Positions 1 to 8,351 of a stretch of 52,995 bases of DNA are shown here, one piece after another; position 1 is the stretch's first letter, and each line of letters begins with the position of its first letter. Both the position numbers and the translations under genes were made by a program. Source of the DNA: Magnetospirillum sp. WYHS-4 (lineage in GTDB: Bacteria > Pseudomonadota > Alphaproteobacteria > Rhodospirillales > GLO-3); NCBI GenBank assembly GCA_039908345.1, contig JAMOBD010000012.1, forward strand, positions 1-52,995, written 5' to 3'. The notes beneath the pieces were generated by a model. That model made no database searches, was not told the DNA's origin, and was given only the letters and a program-made list of their open reading frames with translations.

Positions 1-1
1 G

Positions 2-1276
2 CCGGGGGCGCTGGCCCTGCTGGCCGGCAAGCTGCTGGCGCCCCGTGCCACCGGCCGCTTGGTCGAAATCGTGAAGTCGGCGGCAGACCTGGAAGTGGCG
101 ACCGATCTGGCCCTCGACGCCCCCGAGGACGGACGCACGCCCACCCCCGCCGAACCGCGTCTGGGCTTCACCGACGGCGAGCAGGCCGGCCGGGTGGAGG
201 CCTTCCTGCGCATGGTCGGCCTGACCTACGGCTTCGCGCCCCTGGTGGTCATGGTCGGCCATGGTTCCTTCAGCCAGAACAATCCCCACTTGGCGGCCTA
301 CGACTGCGGCGCCTGCAGCGGTCGCCACGGCGGTCCCAACGCCCGCATCTTCGCCACCATGGCCAACCGGCCGGAGGTCAGGGGCCTGCTGGCGGAACGG
401 GGCATCGCCATTCCGGACGATACCTGGTTTCTGGGCGTCGAGCACAATACCGGCGACGAGGGCCTGGAGTGGTACGACCTGGACCGCATGCCCCCCGCTT
501 TCGCCCCCGCCCTCGCCGCCTTCCAGGCCGATCTGGAGGACGCGCGCCGAAAGTCGGCCCATGAACGCTGTCGGCGCCTGGCCTCGGCGCCCCGCCGCCC
601 CAGCCTGGAGCGGGCCCTCGCCCATATGGAAGGCCGCGCCCGCGACTTCAGCCAGGCGCGGCCCGAACTGGGGCACGCCACCAACGCCTGCGCCCTGATC
701 GGCCGGCGCTCGGTGGCGCAGGGCGTCTTCTTCGACCGCCGCATGTTCCTGATTTCTTACGACCCCACCCAGGATGCGGAAGGGCGCATCGTCGAAGGCA
801 TCCTGCTGGCCGCCGGGCCGGTGGGGGCGGGCATCAGCCTGGAGTACTACTTCTCGACGGTGAACAACGACCGCTTCGGCTGCGGCACCAAGGTGGTGCA
901 CAACGTCACCGGCTTCCTGGGGGTGATGGAAGGCACGGCGTCCGACCTGCGCACCGGCCTGCCACGCCAGATGATCGAGATCCACGAGGCCATGCGGCTG
1001 CTGGTGATCGTCGAGCAGAAACCGGAAATCCTGACCGCCATCTACGAACGCCAGCCGGCGATCCGCGAACTGGTGGGGGGGGCCTGGATCCATCTGGCGG
1101 CCATCGAACCCGGTAGCGGGGCCCTGCACGTCTTCCGGCCGAACGTCGGTTGGGAGGCCTGGGCCCCGAACCTGAAGGCGCCGCCCCTGGTCGGCCGTTC
1201 GGCCGACTGGTACGCCGGCCACGAGGGCCCCCTGCCGCCGGCCCTGATCCGCCAGCCGGGAGAGGACGCGCGATGA
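2..1276 (+). CDS. dabA: DabA-type inorganic carbon transporter subunit (DUF2309/UPF0753), 5'-truncated
   Basis: C-terminal half of a DabA protein. In known DAB complexes DabA is a cytoplasmic, carbonic-anhydrase-like zinc protein that works with an antiporter-like membrane subunit to convert CO2 to bicarbonate vectorially. The frame is open from the first bases of the window, so the start lies upstream; complete family members are usually 800 residues or more, about 425 codons are visible here. The zinc-ligand region typical of the family is present: the His of VMVGHGS followed 15 residues later by the Cys of YDCGACSG. The upstream Cys and Asp ligands would lie outside the window. The stop overlaps the next start (ATGA at 1273-1276), so it is translationally coupled to three complex-I-like genes. 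Family call is firm; transport function here is inferred. Confidence 0.88.
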   Translation, partial: PGALALLAGKLLAPRATGRLVEIVKSAADLEVATDLALDAPEDGRTPTPAEPRLGFTDGEQAGRVEAFLRMVGLTYGFAPLVVMVGHGSFSQNNPHLAAYDCGACSGRHGGPNARIFATMANRPEVRGLLAERGIAIPDDTWFLGVEHNTGDEGLEWYDLDRMPPAFAPALAAFQADLEDARRKSAHERCRRLASAPRRPSLERALAHMEGRARDFSQARPELGHATNACALIGRRSVAQGVFFDRRMFLISYDPTQDAEGRIVEGILLAAGPVGAGISLEYYFSTVNNDRFGCGTKVVHNVTGFLGVMEGTASDLRTGLPRQMIEIHEAMRLLVIVEQKPEILTAIYERQPAIRELVGGAWIHLAAIEPGSGALHVFRPNVGWEAWAPNLKAPPLVGRSADWYAGHEGPLPPALIRQPGEDAR

Positions 1277-2829
1277 CCAAGGCCTTGGTTCTGTCGGTTC
1301 CCCTGCTGCCCTGGCTGGCCGCCGCCTGGATCGGGCTCGGCTACATGGGCGGCGGCAACCGGGGAGAACCCGGCGAACGCCCCACCGCCTGGGCCGCCCA
1401 GGGGGCGGCCCTGCTCTCGCTGTTCATCCTGCTGGCCCTTGACGGCCAGGCCCTGCTGCGCGGCGCGCCCGGCTACCTGGCCCTTTTCCCCTGGCTGGAG
1501 AGCGGTTCCTATCGGGTGATGGTCAGCTTCCTGGTCGATCCCCTGGCCCTGTCGATGGCCAGCATGGTGGCGCTGGTGTCCTTCCTGACCTTGCGGTTTT
1601 CCGTCAACTACATGCACCGGGAAGCCGGGTTCCAGCGCTTCTTCGCCATCCTCTGCCTGTTCGAGGGCGCCATGCTAATGATCGTGCTGGCCGGCAACGC
1701 CGTGCTGGCCTTCGTCGGCTGGGAGGTGGCGGGCATCGCCTCCTACCTGCTGATCGGCTATGCCTTCGACCGTCCCAACGCCACCGCCAACGCGGCCCGC
1801 GCCTTCATCGCCAACCGTTTCGGCGACGCCGGCTTCGTGGTGTCCATCGCCTTGTCATACTACTGGGTGCAGGGGCCGGAATGGCCGGCTCTGTTCCGTG
1901 GCGCGCCCAACCTGGGGACCCTGACCGCCGGGGTGGCGGCCGGCGGATTCGCCCTGGCGGCGCTCGCCAAGTCGGCCCAGATGCCCTTTGCCGCCTGGAT
2001 CGCCCGCGCCCTGGAAGGGCCGACGCCGTCCAGCGCCGTGTTCTACGGCTCCCTCATGGTCCATGCCGGGGTCTTCCTGCTGATCCGGCTGGAACCTTTG
2101 GTCTCGCGCTCGCCCGCCCTGATGCTGGCGCTGGTGGTGCTGGGTCTTCTGACCGCGGTTTACGGCTTGTTGGTGGGGCTGGTGCAGACCGATGTGAAAA
2201 GCGCCCTGATCTTTTCCACCCAGGCGCAGGTGGGGTTGATGTTCGCCGAATGCGGCCTGGGCCTGTTCGACCTGGCGGCATGGCACATGGCGGCCCATGC
2301 CGCCTGGCGGGCCTACCAGTTCCTGGGCGCGCCGGCCTACATGCACCTGACCGGCAAGCCGGCCCGGCCGGTGCCCGCCTGGCTGGCGCGGCGGCGCGGC
2401 CTGTTCGCCGCGGCGCTGGGGCGCTTCTGGCTCGATCCGCTGGCCGAGGCGCTTCTAGCCCGGCCGACCCAGGCCCTGGGCCGGGATGTGCAGACCTTCG
2501 ACGAACAGATGGTCAACCGTATCGTCGGCCGCCCGGACACCGCCGGCATGGTCTCCTCTTTGGCCGAATGGGAGGCGCGCCAAGCCGGCCTTGGAGGCGG
2601 CGACCTGGACGAGGTTGCCCACGGGCGCGGCATGCTGGGGCGGCTGCTCGAACGCATCGCCGGAGCCCTGCACTGGTTCGAGGACCGCCTGGTGCTCAGC
2701 AGCGGCGGCGAAGGCATGACGCGGGCGCTCCGCTACCTGGGGGCCTATCTGATGCTGGCCGACCGGTTGCTCGCCCAGCCGCGCTATCTGCTCTTGCTGA
2801 TCGTCATCACCTTCATCGTGATCCTGTAG
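1273..2829 (+). CDS. NuoL/MrpA-like antiporter subunit (DabB-like)
   Basis: 518-residue polytopic membrane protein of the proton-translocating antiporter family (NuoL/MrpA/DabB). The ATG overlaps the dabA stop, which picks this start rather than an earlier in-frame one. Hallmark charged residues are kept: the Glu in FVGWEVAGIASY, matching the TM5 Glu, the Lys in LAKSAQMPFAAW, matching TM7, and a His in SLMVHAGVFL. The C-terminus is shorter than NuoL and lacks the long lateral helix extension. Next to dabA it most likely is the membrane partner that uses the ion gradient to drive CO2 hydration. A respiratory complex I role is unlikely because no other nuo genes are nearby. Confidence 0.87.
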   Translation: MTKALVLSVPLLPWLAAAWIGLGYMGGGNRGEPGERPTAWAAQGAALLSLFILLALDGQALLRGAPGYLALFPWLESGSYRVMVSFLVDPLALSMASMVALVSFLTLRFSVNYMHREAGFQRFFAILCLFEGAMLMIVLAGNAVLAFVGWEVAGIASYLLIGYAFDRPNATANAARAFIANRFGDAGFVVSIALSYYWVQGPEWPALFRGAPNLGTLTAGVAAGGFALAALAKSAQMPFAAWIARALEGPTPSSAVFYGSLMVHAGVFLLIRLEPLVSRSPALMLALVVLGLLTAVYGLLVGLVQTDVKSALIFSTQAQVGLMFAECGLGLFDLAAWHMAAHAAWRAYQFLGAPAYMHLTGKPARPVPAWLARRRGLFAAALGRFWLDPLAEALLARPTQALGRDVQTFDEQMVNRIVGRPDTAGMVSSLAEWEARQAGLGGGDLDEVAHGRGMLGRLLERIAGALHWFEDRLVLSSGGEGMTRALRYLGAYLMLADRLLAQPRYLLLLIVITFIVIL

Positions 2830-2836
2830 GCCGCCC

Positions 2837-4366
2837 ATGACGCTCACCGAAATTCCCTGGACGGCGCAAGCGACCCTTCCGATCCTCGGACTGCTGCAAC
2901 TGGTCCCCTTGGCCGGGGCGTTGGTGCTGTCCGGCATACGGCGCGAGAACGCCGCCTTCGTCTTCGGCTTGGCGCTGGGCGCCCTGGAACTGGGATTGGC
3001 GGTCTATTTGTATCTGCGTTTCGACGAAGCCAATCCAGCCCTGCAGTTCGCCGAGCGTCTATCCATCCTGGGACCCCTGGCCTACCATGCGGCGGCCGAC
3101 GGCATCACGGTGCTGTTCGTGCTGCTGACCGCCTTCCTGACGCTGATGGTTGCCCTTTATGGCAAGGTGCGGCCCTTCTCGCCGCAGTCGCGCTTCCTGG
3201 CCGTGGTCTTCATCGGCGAGGCGGCCCTGATGAGCCAGTTCGCGACGGTGGATTTGCTGTGGTTCACCTTGCTTTCGATCGTCCAGGTGGCGGCGGCGGG
3301 CTACCTGCTGAAGGCCTGGGCGACCTCGTCCGAGGAAGGCACGGCGCTGGCCCGCTTTTACGAGTTCATGGGTTTCGGTCTACTGCTCCTGCTGGCTGCC
3401 GCCCTGATGCTGGGCTGGAACCATGCCGACACGGCCGGCGGCCGGTGGAGCTTCGACCTTCTGGCCTTGTCGGGCACGCCGGTTCCGGGGCCGCTGCGTT
3501 CGGTGATCTTCTACCTGCTGTTCTACGGGCTGGCGATCCGCATCCCGCTGTTTCCTCTGCACGGATGGCTGCCCTTGGCCGCCGAGCACGGGACCGTGGC
3601 TCCCGGCCTGGTCTTCCTGCTGGGCCTCAAGACCGGGGTTTACGGCCTGCTGCGCTTTCTCTTCCCGCTGCTGCCAGAGGCGGTGCTGCAATGGCATCCC
3701 TACGTGGTCGCCTTCGCCACCGCCGGCATCTTCTACGCCGCCCTGCTGGCGCTCATGCAGCAGAACCTCCGGCGTCTCCTGGCCTATGCGGTGGTCAGCC
3801 ACACCAGCGTCCTGGTCATCGGCCTGTTCAGCCTTCATCCCCAGGCCTTCCAGGGCAGCGTCCTCCTGGCCGTGAACTTCGGCCTGGCGGTATCCGGCCT
3901 GCTGTTCATGGCCGGGTTGGTCTACCGGCGCACCCAGACCATGCTGCTGTCCCGCCTAGGGGGCCTGTTCGATCGCCTGCCGTTGATCGGCATCGCCTTC
4001 CTGGTGGCGGGTCTCGCCATCGTCGGCATGCCGGGCACGCCCGGTTTCGATGCCGCCCACCTGATGCTGGAAGCGGCCATCGACCGCTTCGGCGCCCTGG
4101 TCACCATCGCGGCGGCGCTGGGCAACGTGACGGCTGCCGCCTTCCTGCTTTGGGCCTTCCAACGCGCCTTCCTGGCTCCACCGGCGAGCGACGCGGCGGG
4201 CGCCAAGGCCGTGCGTCGCGCCAGTCCCATCGAACTGGCCCTGGCCGCCACCGTGATCGTGGTCCAGTTGGCGGCGGGATTCTTCTCGGAACCCTGGCTA
4301 AAGCTGGTGGAGACCACCAGCCATTCCCTCGCGGCGCCCTACGCGGCCAAGGAGGCTCGGCGATGA
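2837..4366 (+). CDS. NuoM/NuoN-like antiporter subunit, degenerate key residues
   Basis: 509-residue polytopic membrane protein of the NuoM/NuoN/MrpD family, starting 7 bases after the previous gene. The second half is recognisable (PLFPLHGWLP near 237-246, LKTGVYGLLRF near 264-274, and NLRRLLAYAVVSHTS further on). The position expected to carry the TM5 Glu (compare LFFLFWELT in the next gene) is aliphatic here (LLWFTLLSIVQ, about residue 148), and the TM7 Lys of AVKTPVFP is Arg in AIRIPLFP (about residue 235). Lys 265 is kept. So this subunit may be a structural or altered-function paralogue rather than a full ion pump. It overlaps the next gene by ATGA. Family is sure; specific role unknown. 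Confidence 0.84.
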   Translation: MTLTEIPWTAQATLPILGLLQLVPLAGALVLSGIRRENAAFVFGLALGALELGLAVYLYLRFDEANPALQFAERLSILGPLAYHAAADGITVLFVLLTAFLTLMVALYGKVRPFSPQSRFLAVVFIGEAALMSQFATVDLLWFTLLSIVQVAAAGYLLKAWATSSEEGTALARFYEFMGFGLLLLLAAALMLGWNHADTAGGRWSFDLLALSGTPVPGPLRSVIFYLLFYGLAIRIPLFPLHGWLPLAAEHGTVAPGLVFLLGLKTGVYGLLRFLFPLLPEAVLQWHPYVVAFATAGIFYAALLALMQQNLRRLLAYAVVSHTSVLVIGLFSLHPQAFQGSVLLAVNFGLAVSGLLFMAGLVYRRTQTMLLSRLGGLFDRLPLIGIAFLVAGLAIVGMPGTPGFDAAHLMLEAAIDRFGALVTIAAALGNVTAAAFLLWAFQRAFLAPPASDAAGAKAVRRASPIELALAATVIVVQLAAGFFSEPWLKLVETTSHSLAAPYAAKEARR

Positions 4367-5826
4367 ACGGCCTTCCCTTGCTGTCCGCTCTGATCGGCCT
4401 GCCTCTCCTGGGGGCGCTGCTGCTGGTCCTGCTGCCGGCCGACCGCCATGCGCGCGGGGCGGCCCTGGGCTTGGCCATTGCCGAACTCGGCTTGGCTCTG
4501 GCGGTGGCGGGTGGCGTCGACTCCCATGCCGCCGGTTTCCAGTTGGTCGAGAAGATGGTCTGGATTCCCAGTCTCAACGCCCATTACCACCTGGGCATCG
4601 ATGGCCTGTCGGCCCTGTTCCTGCCGCTCACGGCGTTGCTCTTCGTGGCGACGACTCTTGCTTCGTGGACCGGGGTGCGGACCATGCCCCGGCTCTATTT
4701 CGCCCTGCTTTTGCTGCTCGAAGGGGTGACGATGGGCATCTTCTGCGCCCTCGACACCCTGCTGTTCTTCCTGTTCTGGGAACTGACCTTGGTGCCAGTT
4801 TACTTCCTGGTCAGCCTGTGGGGCGTGGGGCCCCATCGGCGCTATGCGGCGGTCAAGTACACCTTGATGATGCTGGGCGGTGGCGTGCCGCTGCTGTTCG
4901 GCTTCCTGCTAGCCGCCTTCCGCCATGCCGAGCCGGTCTTCGACCTGCCGACCCTGCTCGCCCAGCCGCTGCCGGCCGAGGCGCAACTGGCGGTGTTCCT
5001 GCTGCTGCTGGTCGGATTCGCGGTCAAGACGCCGGTTTTCCCTCTGCATACCTGGTTGCCGACCATCGCCATGGAAGGCCCTGCCGCCGTCGCGGCCGTG
5101 ATGACCGGGCTGAAGCTGGGAGCCTACGGCATGATCCGTTTCGCCATCCCGCTCGCGCCCCAGGCGGCGCAGGACTTGCACTGGCTGCTGGCCGGCATGG
5201 GGGTGGTGGGCATCCTCTACGGCGCCCTGGCCGCCCTGGCCCAGACGAACCTGCGCCGGCTGCTGGCCTTTTCCAGCATCAGCCATGTGGGCATGGTGCT
5301 GCTGGGCCTGTCGACCTTCACCATCCAAGGTCTGCAGGGGGCGGTGTTCCAGCTTCTCAACTTCACCATCGCTGCCGGCGGCGCCTTCCTGATCGCGGGC
5401 TTCGTGCATCACCGCATCGGCTCCACCGACCTGGCGCATCTGGGCGGCGTGGCAAGCCGCATGCCCATGGCGGCCACCTTCTTCCTTCTGTTGGGCCTGG
5501 CGGGGATGGGCGTGCCGCTGACCTCGGGCTTCGCCGCCGAACATCTGATTCTTCTGGGGACACTGGCCTCCCACAAGGGGGCGGCCCTGGCCGCTCTGGG
5601 CGGGGCGATCCTCGGAGCCGCCTATTTCCTGGGATTCTACCGCCAGGCCTTCCTTGGGCCGGTGCGCAACGTGGCCGTGGACGACTGCCTGGATTTGCAG
5701 CCGCGCGAACTGGTTATTGCCGTGGTGCTGGGACTTCTGGTCCTGGCAGTGGGGCTTTATCCGGCGGCGGTGTTGGACTTCACTCGCGGCGCGGCGGAAG
5801 GCTGGATGAGCGGCCTAGGCCGTTAG
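4363..5826 (+). CDS. NuoM-like antiporter subunit
   Basis: 487-residue polytopic membrane protein closely resembling NuoM. The ATG overlaps the previous stop (ATGA at 4363-4366). All hallmark residues are present: Glu in LFFLFWELTLVPVYF, Lys in GFAVKTPVFPLHTWLP, Lys in TGLKLGAYGMIRF, and the loop motif TNLRRLLAFSSISHVG. It therefore looks competent for proton transfer. It ends the dabA operon, and together with the two preceding genes gives three antiporter-like subunits for one DabA, more than the usual dabA-dabB pair. Alternative: part of a hydrogenase-linked or Mrp-like complex, but dabA as the first visible gene argues for carbon uptake. Confidence 0.86.
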   Translation: MNGLPLLSALIGLPLLGALLLVLLPADRHARGAALGLAIAELGLALAVAGGVDSHAAGFQLVEKMVWIPSLNAHYHLGIDGLSALFLPLTALLFVATTLASWTGVRTMPRLYFALLLLLEGVTMGIFCALDTLLFFLFWELTLVPVYFLVSLWGVGPHRRYAAVKYTLMMLGGGVPLLFGFLLAAFRHAEPVFDLPTLLAQPLPAEAQLAVFLLLLVGFAVKTPVFPLHTWLPTIAMEGPAAVAAVMTGLKLGAYGMIRFAIPLAPQAAQDLHWLLAGMGVVGILYGALAALAQTNLRRLLAFSSISHVGMVLLGLSTFTIQGLQGAVFQLLNFTIAAGGAFLIAGFVHHRIGSTDLAHLGGVASRMPMAATFFLLLGLAGMGVPLTSGFAAEHLILLGTLASHKGAALAALGGAILGAAYFLGFYRQAFLGPVRNVAVDDCLDLQPRELVIAVVLGLLVLAVGLYPAAVLDFTRGAAEGWMSGLGR

Positions 5827-5842
5827 ACGGGCCGTTAGCGGG

Positions 5843-5871
5843 TTGCCCGACGGCCTCCATGCTGGTAGCCT
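5843..5871 (+). promoter_or_regulatory. sigma70-type promoter candidate
   Basis: TTGCCC (5843-5848), 17-base spacer, TAGCCT (5866-5871), lying between the end of the antiporter operon and the next gene. Similar TTGCss-17-TAxxxT pairs occur elsewhere in this window. Predicted start of transcription is near 5878, giving a leader of about 24-30 bases with a purine-rich ribosome site (GGGAGG and GGGAAGGGGG). Confidence 0.45.
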
Positions 5872-5901
5872 CTTTCCCCTCGCCAGGGAGGCGGGAAGGG
5901 G

Positions 5902-7560
5902 GTGGCTGTGAGCAAACGCGGACTTTTCGTCGCGCTGGTCGTGCTGGGAGCCGTTGCGCTCGCTGGATTCAGTCTTTACTACGCCTTGTCCCCGGCCTTG
6001 CGGACGCAGCCGGCCGAGACGTCCCCGCCGCCGCCCGAACTGTCTCCCGAGGCGGCCCGCCGCTTGTTCGCCGAACGGGGCCGCATTCTCGCCGACGACG
6101 AAGTCCGTCCCGCCTTGGCGCCCGAAGGCTACGCGTTTCTCGTGGGCGGGGCGCAGGCCGGCGTCGATGCCGCGCCTTTCTTTCGGGAGTTGTTCGCCAG
6201 CTTCTCCGGCCAAGTGGGAGTTGCGGTTCTGAGCGCCTCTACGGCGCTGGACGACGGTCGGCGACTGCCGCCGGTTCCGGTTGCGGTCCTGGCGTCGTCG
6301 CCTGAATTCCGGGCCGCCTTTTTGCTGGGCGATGGCGGGGTGCGGATGACACCACTGTTCGCCGCCAACGGCGCCGCCAAGGCCATCGTGTCGTTGGCCG
6401 TTTCCTACGTTCCCGGGGCCGACGCCGCCCTGGTGGGCGGCTTGGCGGGCGAGGCGGAAAGCCTGTATTCCTTCCTGTCGGCCGAGCCGGCGCCCCTCTG
6501 GACCAGTCCGGGCGGCGTGCAGTTGCGCGCCCAGGCCTTCGCCGACCGTTTGAATGGCCTGGGAGCCAAGACCGTCGATGGCTTGCTGTCCTTCGACATC
6601 CTGCTCAAGGATGGTGCGGATTCGCGTGGCCGGATCGTGGAACTCGTGGACACCAACGGCCATGCGCTGATGCGCCTGTCCTTCCGCCTGGGGTCTCATG
6701 CACCTCTTTTTCCCGTGGGCGCCGTGCCCCAGCTTTCCCTGGCCACACTCTCGGCTCTGCCGGCGGACGGCGGCCGGACGGTAGGCGATTACCTGGCGGC
6801 GCGCGCCGGTCAGGCCATGGGGGCCGCGTTGACCGCCGGTCCGGCCGAACTGGCCGAAGCCTGCGGAGCCCTGCGGACGAGGCTTGGCAACGCAGCCGGT
6901 CTCAGTCTTCAGGATAGCGCGGCGGTCTTGCGAACCGTCTTCCAGGTCCGTTCGCTTTTCGCGACCGGCGGGGACCTTGGGTCCTGCCTGGGGCCGGAAG
7001 GGCTGGCGATGATCGAGAAGGGCGGTTTCCCGCCGACCGACAAGCCCACTCCGGTGAATGCGAGCCGCACCCGGCGGATGGACGCCGTGGCCAGCCAAGT
7101 GACCACGGCCCTCAACCCCAAGGTTCCGCCCGCCCTCAGGGAAAGCCTCGCTTCCCGCTTCGCTCCCGGTGTGGCGCTATTCGACCAAGCAGGGTTCTGG
7201 CTGACCCAGGCGTCCTCGCGCGCCGTTCCGTCAGCCTCGTCCACCATCGTTCCGGCCGTGGCGCCTGCCGAGGCCATGGAGATTCTCTCCTCCCTGCCGG
7301 TGGCGCAATTGGGCTGCGCCGCGCCGGGGGCCGACAAGGCGTCGGCCCGGCGTACCGTCCTGGTCGAACTGGACCAGGACGCCGGACTCTGGCATCTTGA
7401 CTTGGCCTTCGACGATGCCGACCGGGTGGCGGGAATCGTGTTGGGCGAGGCTTCGCAGGCCGACTTCTGCCGCGCCATGGCGGCCCGCCGGGAAGGTTCG
7501 ATCTGCCCCTTCGCCAAGCCCGGCCGCGCTTTCCGCGGCATCGCGCCCGGAAAATGTTGA
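5902..7560 (+). CDS. Hypothetical membrane-anchored protein, 552 aa
   Basis: Not recognised. One N-terminal membrane segment (about residues 7-28) follows a short positively charged start, then a Pro-rich linker (about 35-46) and a large probably periplasmic part of roughly 500 residues. Cysteines are sparse and mostly in the last third, including a Cys at the very C-terminus, which could allow disulfides. Start is GTG at 5902; a second in-frame GTG at 5908 is equally possible. It stands alone behind its own promoter candidate, ahead of the glycosyltransferase genes; whether it works with them is unknown. No catalytic motif was seen. Confidence 0.7.
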   Translation: MAVSKRGLFVALVVLGAVALAGFSLYYALSPALRTQPAETSPPPPELSPEAARRLFAERGRILADDEVRPALAPEGYAFLVGGAQAGVDAAPFFRELFASFSGQVGVAVLSASTALDDGRRLPPVPVAVLASSPEFRAAFLLGDGGVRMTPLFAANGAAKAIVSLAVSYVPGADAALVGGLAGEAESLYSFLSAEPAPLWTSPGGVQLRAQAFADRLNGLGAKTVDGLLSFDILLKDGADSRGRIVELVDTNGHALMRLSFRLGSHAPLFPVGAVPQLSLATLSALPADGGRTVGDYLAARAGQAMGAALTAGPAELAEACGALRTRLGNAAGLSLQDSAAVLRTVFQVRSLFATGGDLGSCLGPEGLAMIEKGGFPPTDKPTPVNASRTRRMDAVASQVTTALNPKVPPALRESLASRFAPGVALFDQAGFWLTQASSRAVPSASSTIVPAVAPAEAMEILSSLPVAQLGCAAPGADKASARRTVLVELDQDAGLWHLDLAFDDADRVAGIVLGEASQADFCRAMAARREGSICPFAKPGRAFRGIAPGKC

Positions 7561-7585
7561 AGCCGGCGTAAGCATCTGCGATAAG
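7557..7585 (+). promoter_or_regulatory. sigma70-type promoter candidate for glycosyltransferase operon
   Basis: TTGAAG (7557-7562), 17-base spacer, GATAAG (7580-7585), overlapping the 3' end of the preceding gene. Transcription would begin near 7592, about 20 bases before the GT2 start, leaving room for an AGGA ribosome site. Confidence 0.4.
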
Positions 7586-7610
7586 CGGGCGCCCAGCTAG
7601 GATTCAGCGA

Positions 7611-8351
7611 ATGACCGCCGCTTCCGACCGGATTCCGCCGCAGCTTGCCGTCGTGGTGCCGGTCCACGACGAAGCCGACAACCTGGCCCCCTTGATCGCC
7701 GAGATCCGCGCAGCCCTGGCGGACGTCGGACCGTTCGAGATCGTCTATGTGGACGACGGCAGTTCCGACGCCACCTGGGAGCGGCTGCGGACCCTCAAGG
7801 CCCAGATCCCCGAACTGCGCTGCCTTCGCCATCGCGCCTGCTGCGGCCAGAGCGCTGCCGTGGCCACCGGCGTCAAGGCCGCAAGCGCTCCGATCGTGGC
7901 CACCCTGGACGGCGATGGCCAAAACGATCCCGCGGACATTCCCCGCCTCCTGGAGGTGCTGCGCCTGGCTCCCGATCCGGACCTGCTTCTGGTCGCCGGC
8001 CATCGGACGCAACGCAAGGACACGCCGTACAAACGCCTGCAGTCGCGCGTCGCGAACCGCGTGCGCGGCGGCCTTCTGGGCGACGCGACGCCGGATACCG
8101 GCTGCGGGCTGAAGGTCTTCACCCGTACCGCCTTCCTGGACATGCCGCGTTTCGACCACATGCACCGCTACCTGCCCGCCCTGATGCTTCGCCGGGGCGG
8201 CCGGGTGCAGTCGGTGCCGGTCAATCACCGCCCGCGCGCCCGCGGGGTTTCCAAGTACGGCATGCTCGACCGCCTGATGGTGGGCCTCGTCGACCTGCTA
8301 GGCGTCATGTGGCTGCAAAGGCGGGGCAGCAAGCCCCAGGTCGAAGAATGA
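7611..8351 (+). CDS. GT2 glycosyltransferase (dolichol-phosphate mannosyltransferase-like)
   Basis: 246-residue family 2 glycosyltransferase, GT-A fold. Seen: VVVPVHDEADNL at the N-terminus, YVDDGSSDATW (nucleotide-binding Asp pair), and DGDGQNDPADIP containing the DxD-like metal site. It resembles the DPM1/ArnC group, which moves a sugar from a nucleotide carrier to polyprenyl phosphate. There is no C-terminal membrane pair, unlike ArnC or GtrB. The next gene starts inside its stop (ATGA), and the third gene encodes an ArnT-like transferase that would use a lipid-linked sugar, so the three probably form one lipid or surface glycosylation pathway. Exact sugar unknown. Confidence 0.88.
   Translation: MTAASDRIPPQLAVVVPVHDEADNLAPLIAEIRAALADVGPFEIVYVDDGSSDATWERLRTLKAQIPELRCLRHRACCGQSAAVATGVKAASAPIVATLDGDGQNDPADIPRLLEVLRLAPDPDLLLVAGHRTQRKDTPYKRLQSRVANRVRGGLLGDATPDTGCGLKVFTRTAFLDMPRFDHMHRYLPALMLRRGGRVQSVPVNHRPRARGVSKYGMLDRLMVGLVDLLGVMWLQRRGSKPQVEE

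Noticed and set aside
1273-5826. Respiratory complex I or Mrp antiporter operon
   Set aside because: Only antiporter-like subunits are present, linked to a DabA gene; no nuoA-K, nuoCD or mrpB-G genes.
5815-7098. A 427-codon frame antisense to the unknown 552-aa protein
   Set aside because: The forward frame has a ribosome site, signal-anchor and sensible composition; the antisense is Gly/Arg/Gln-rich.
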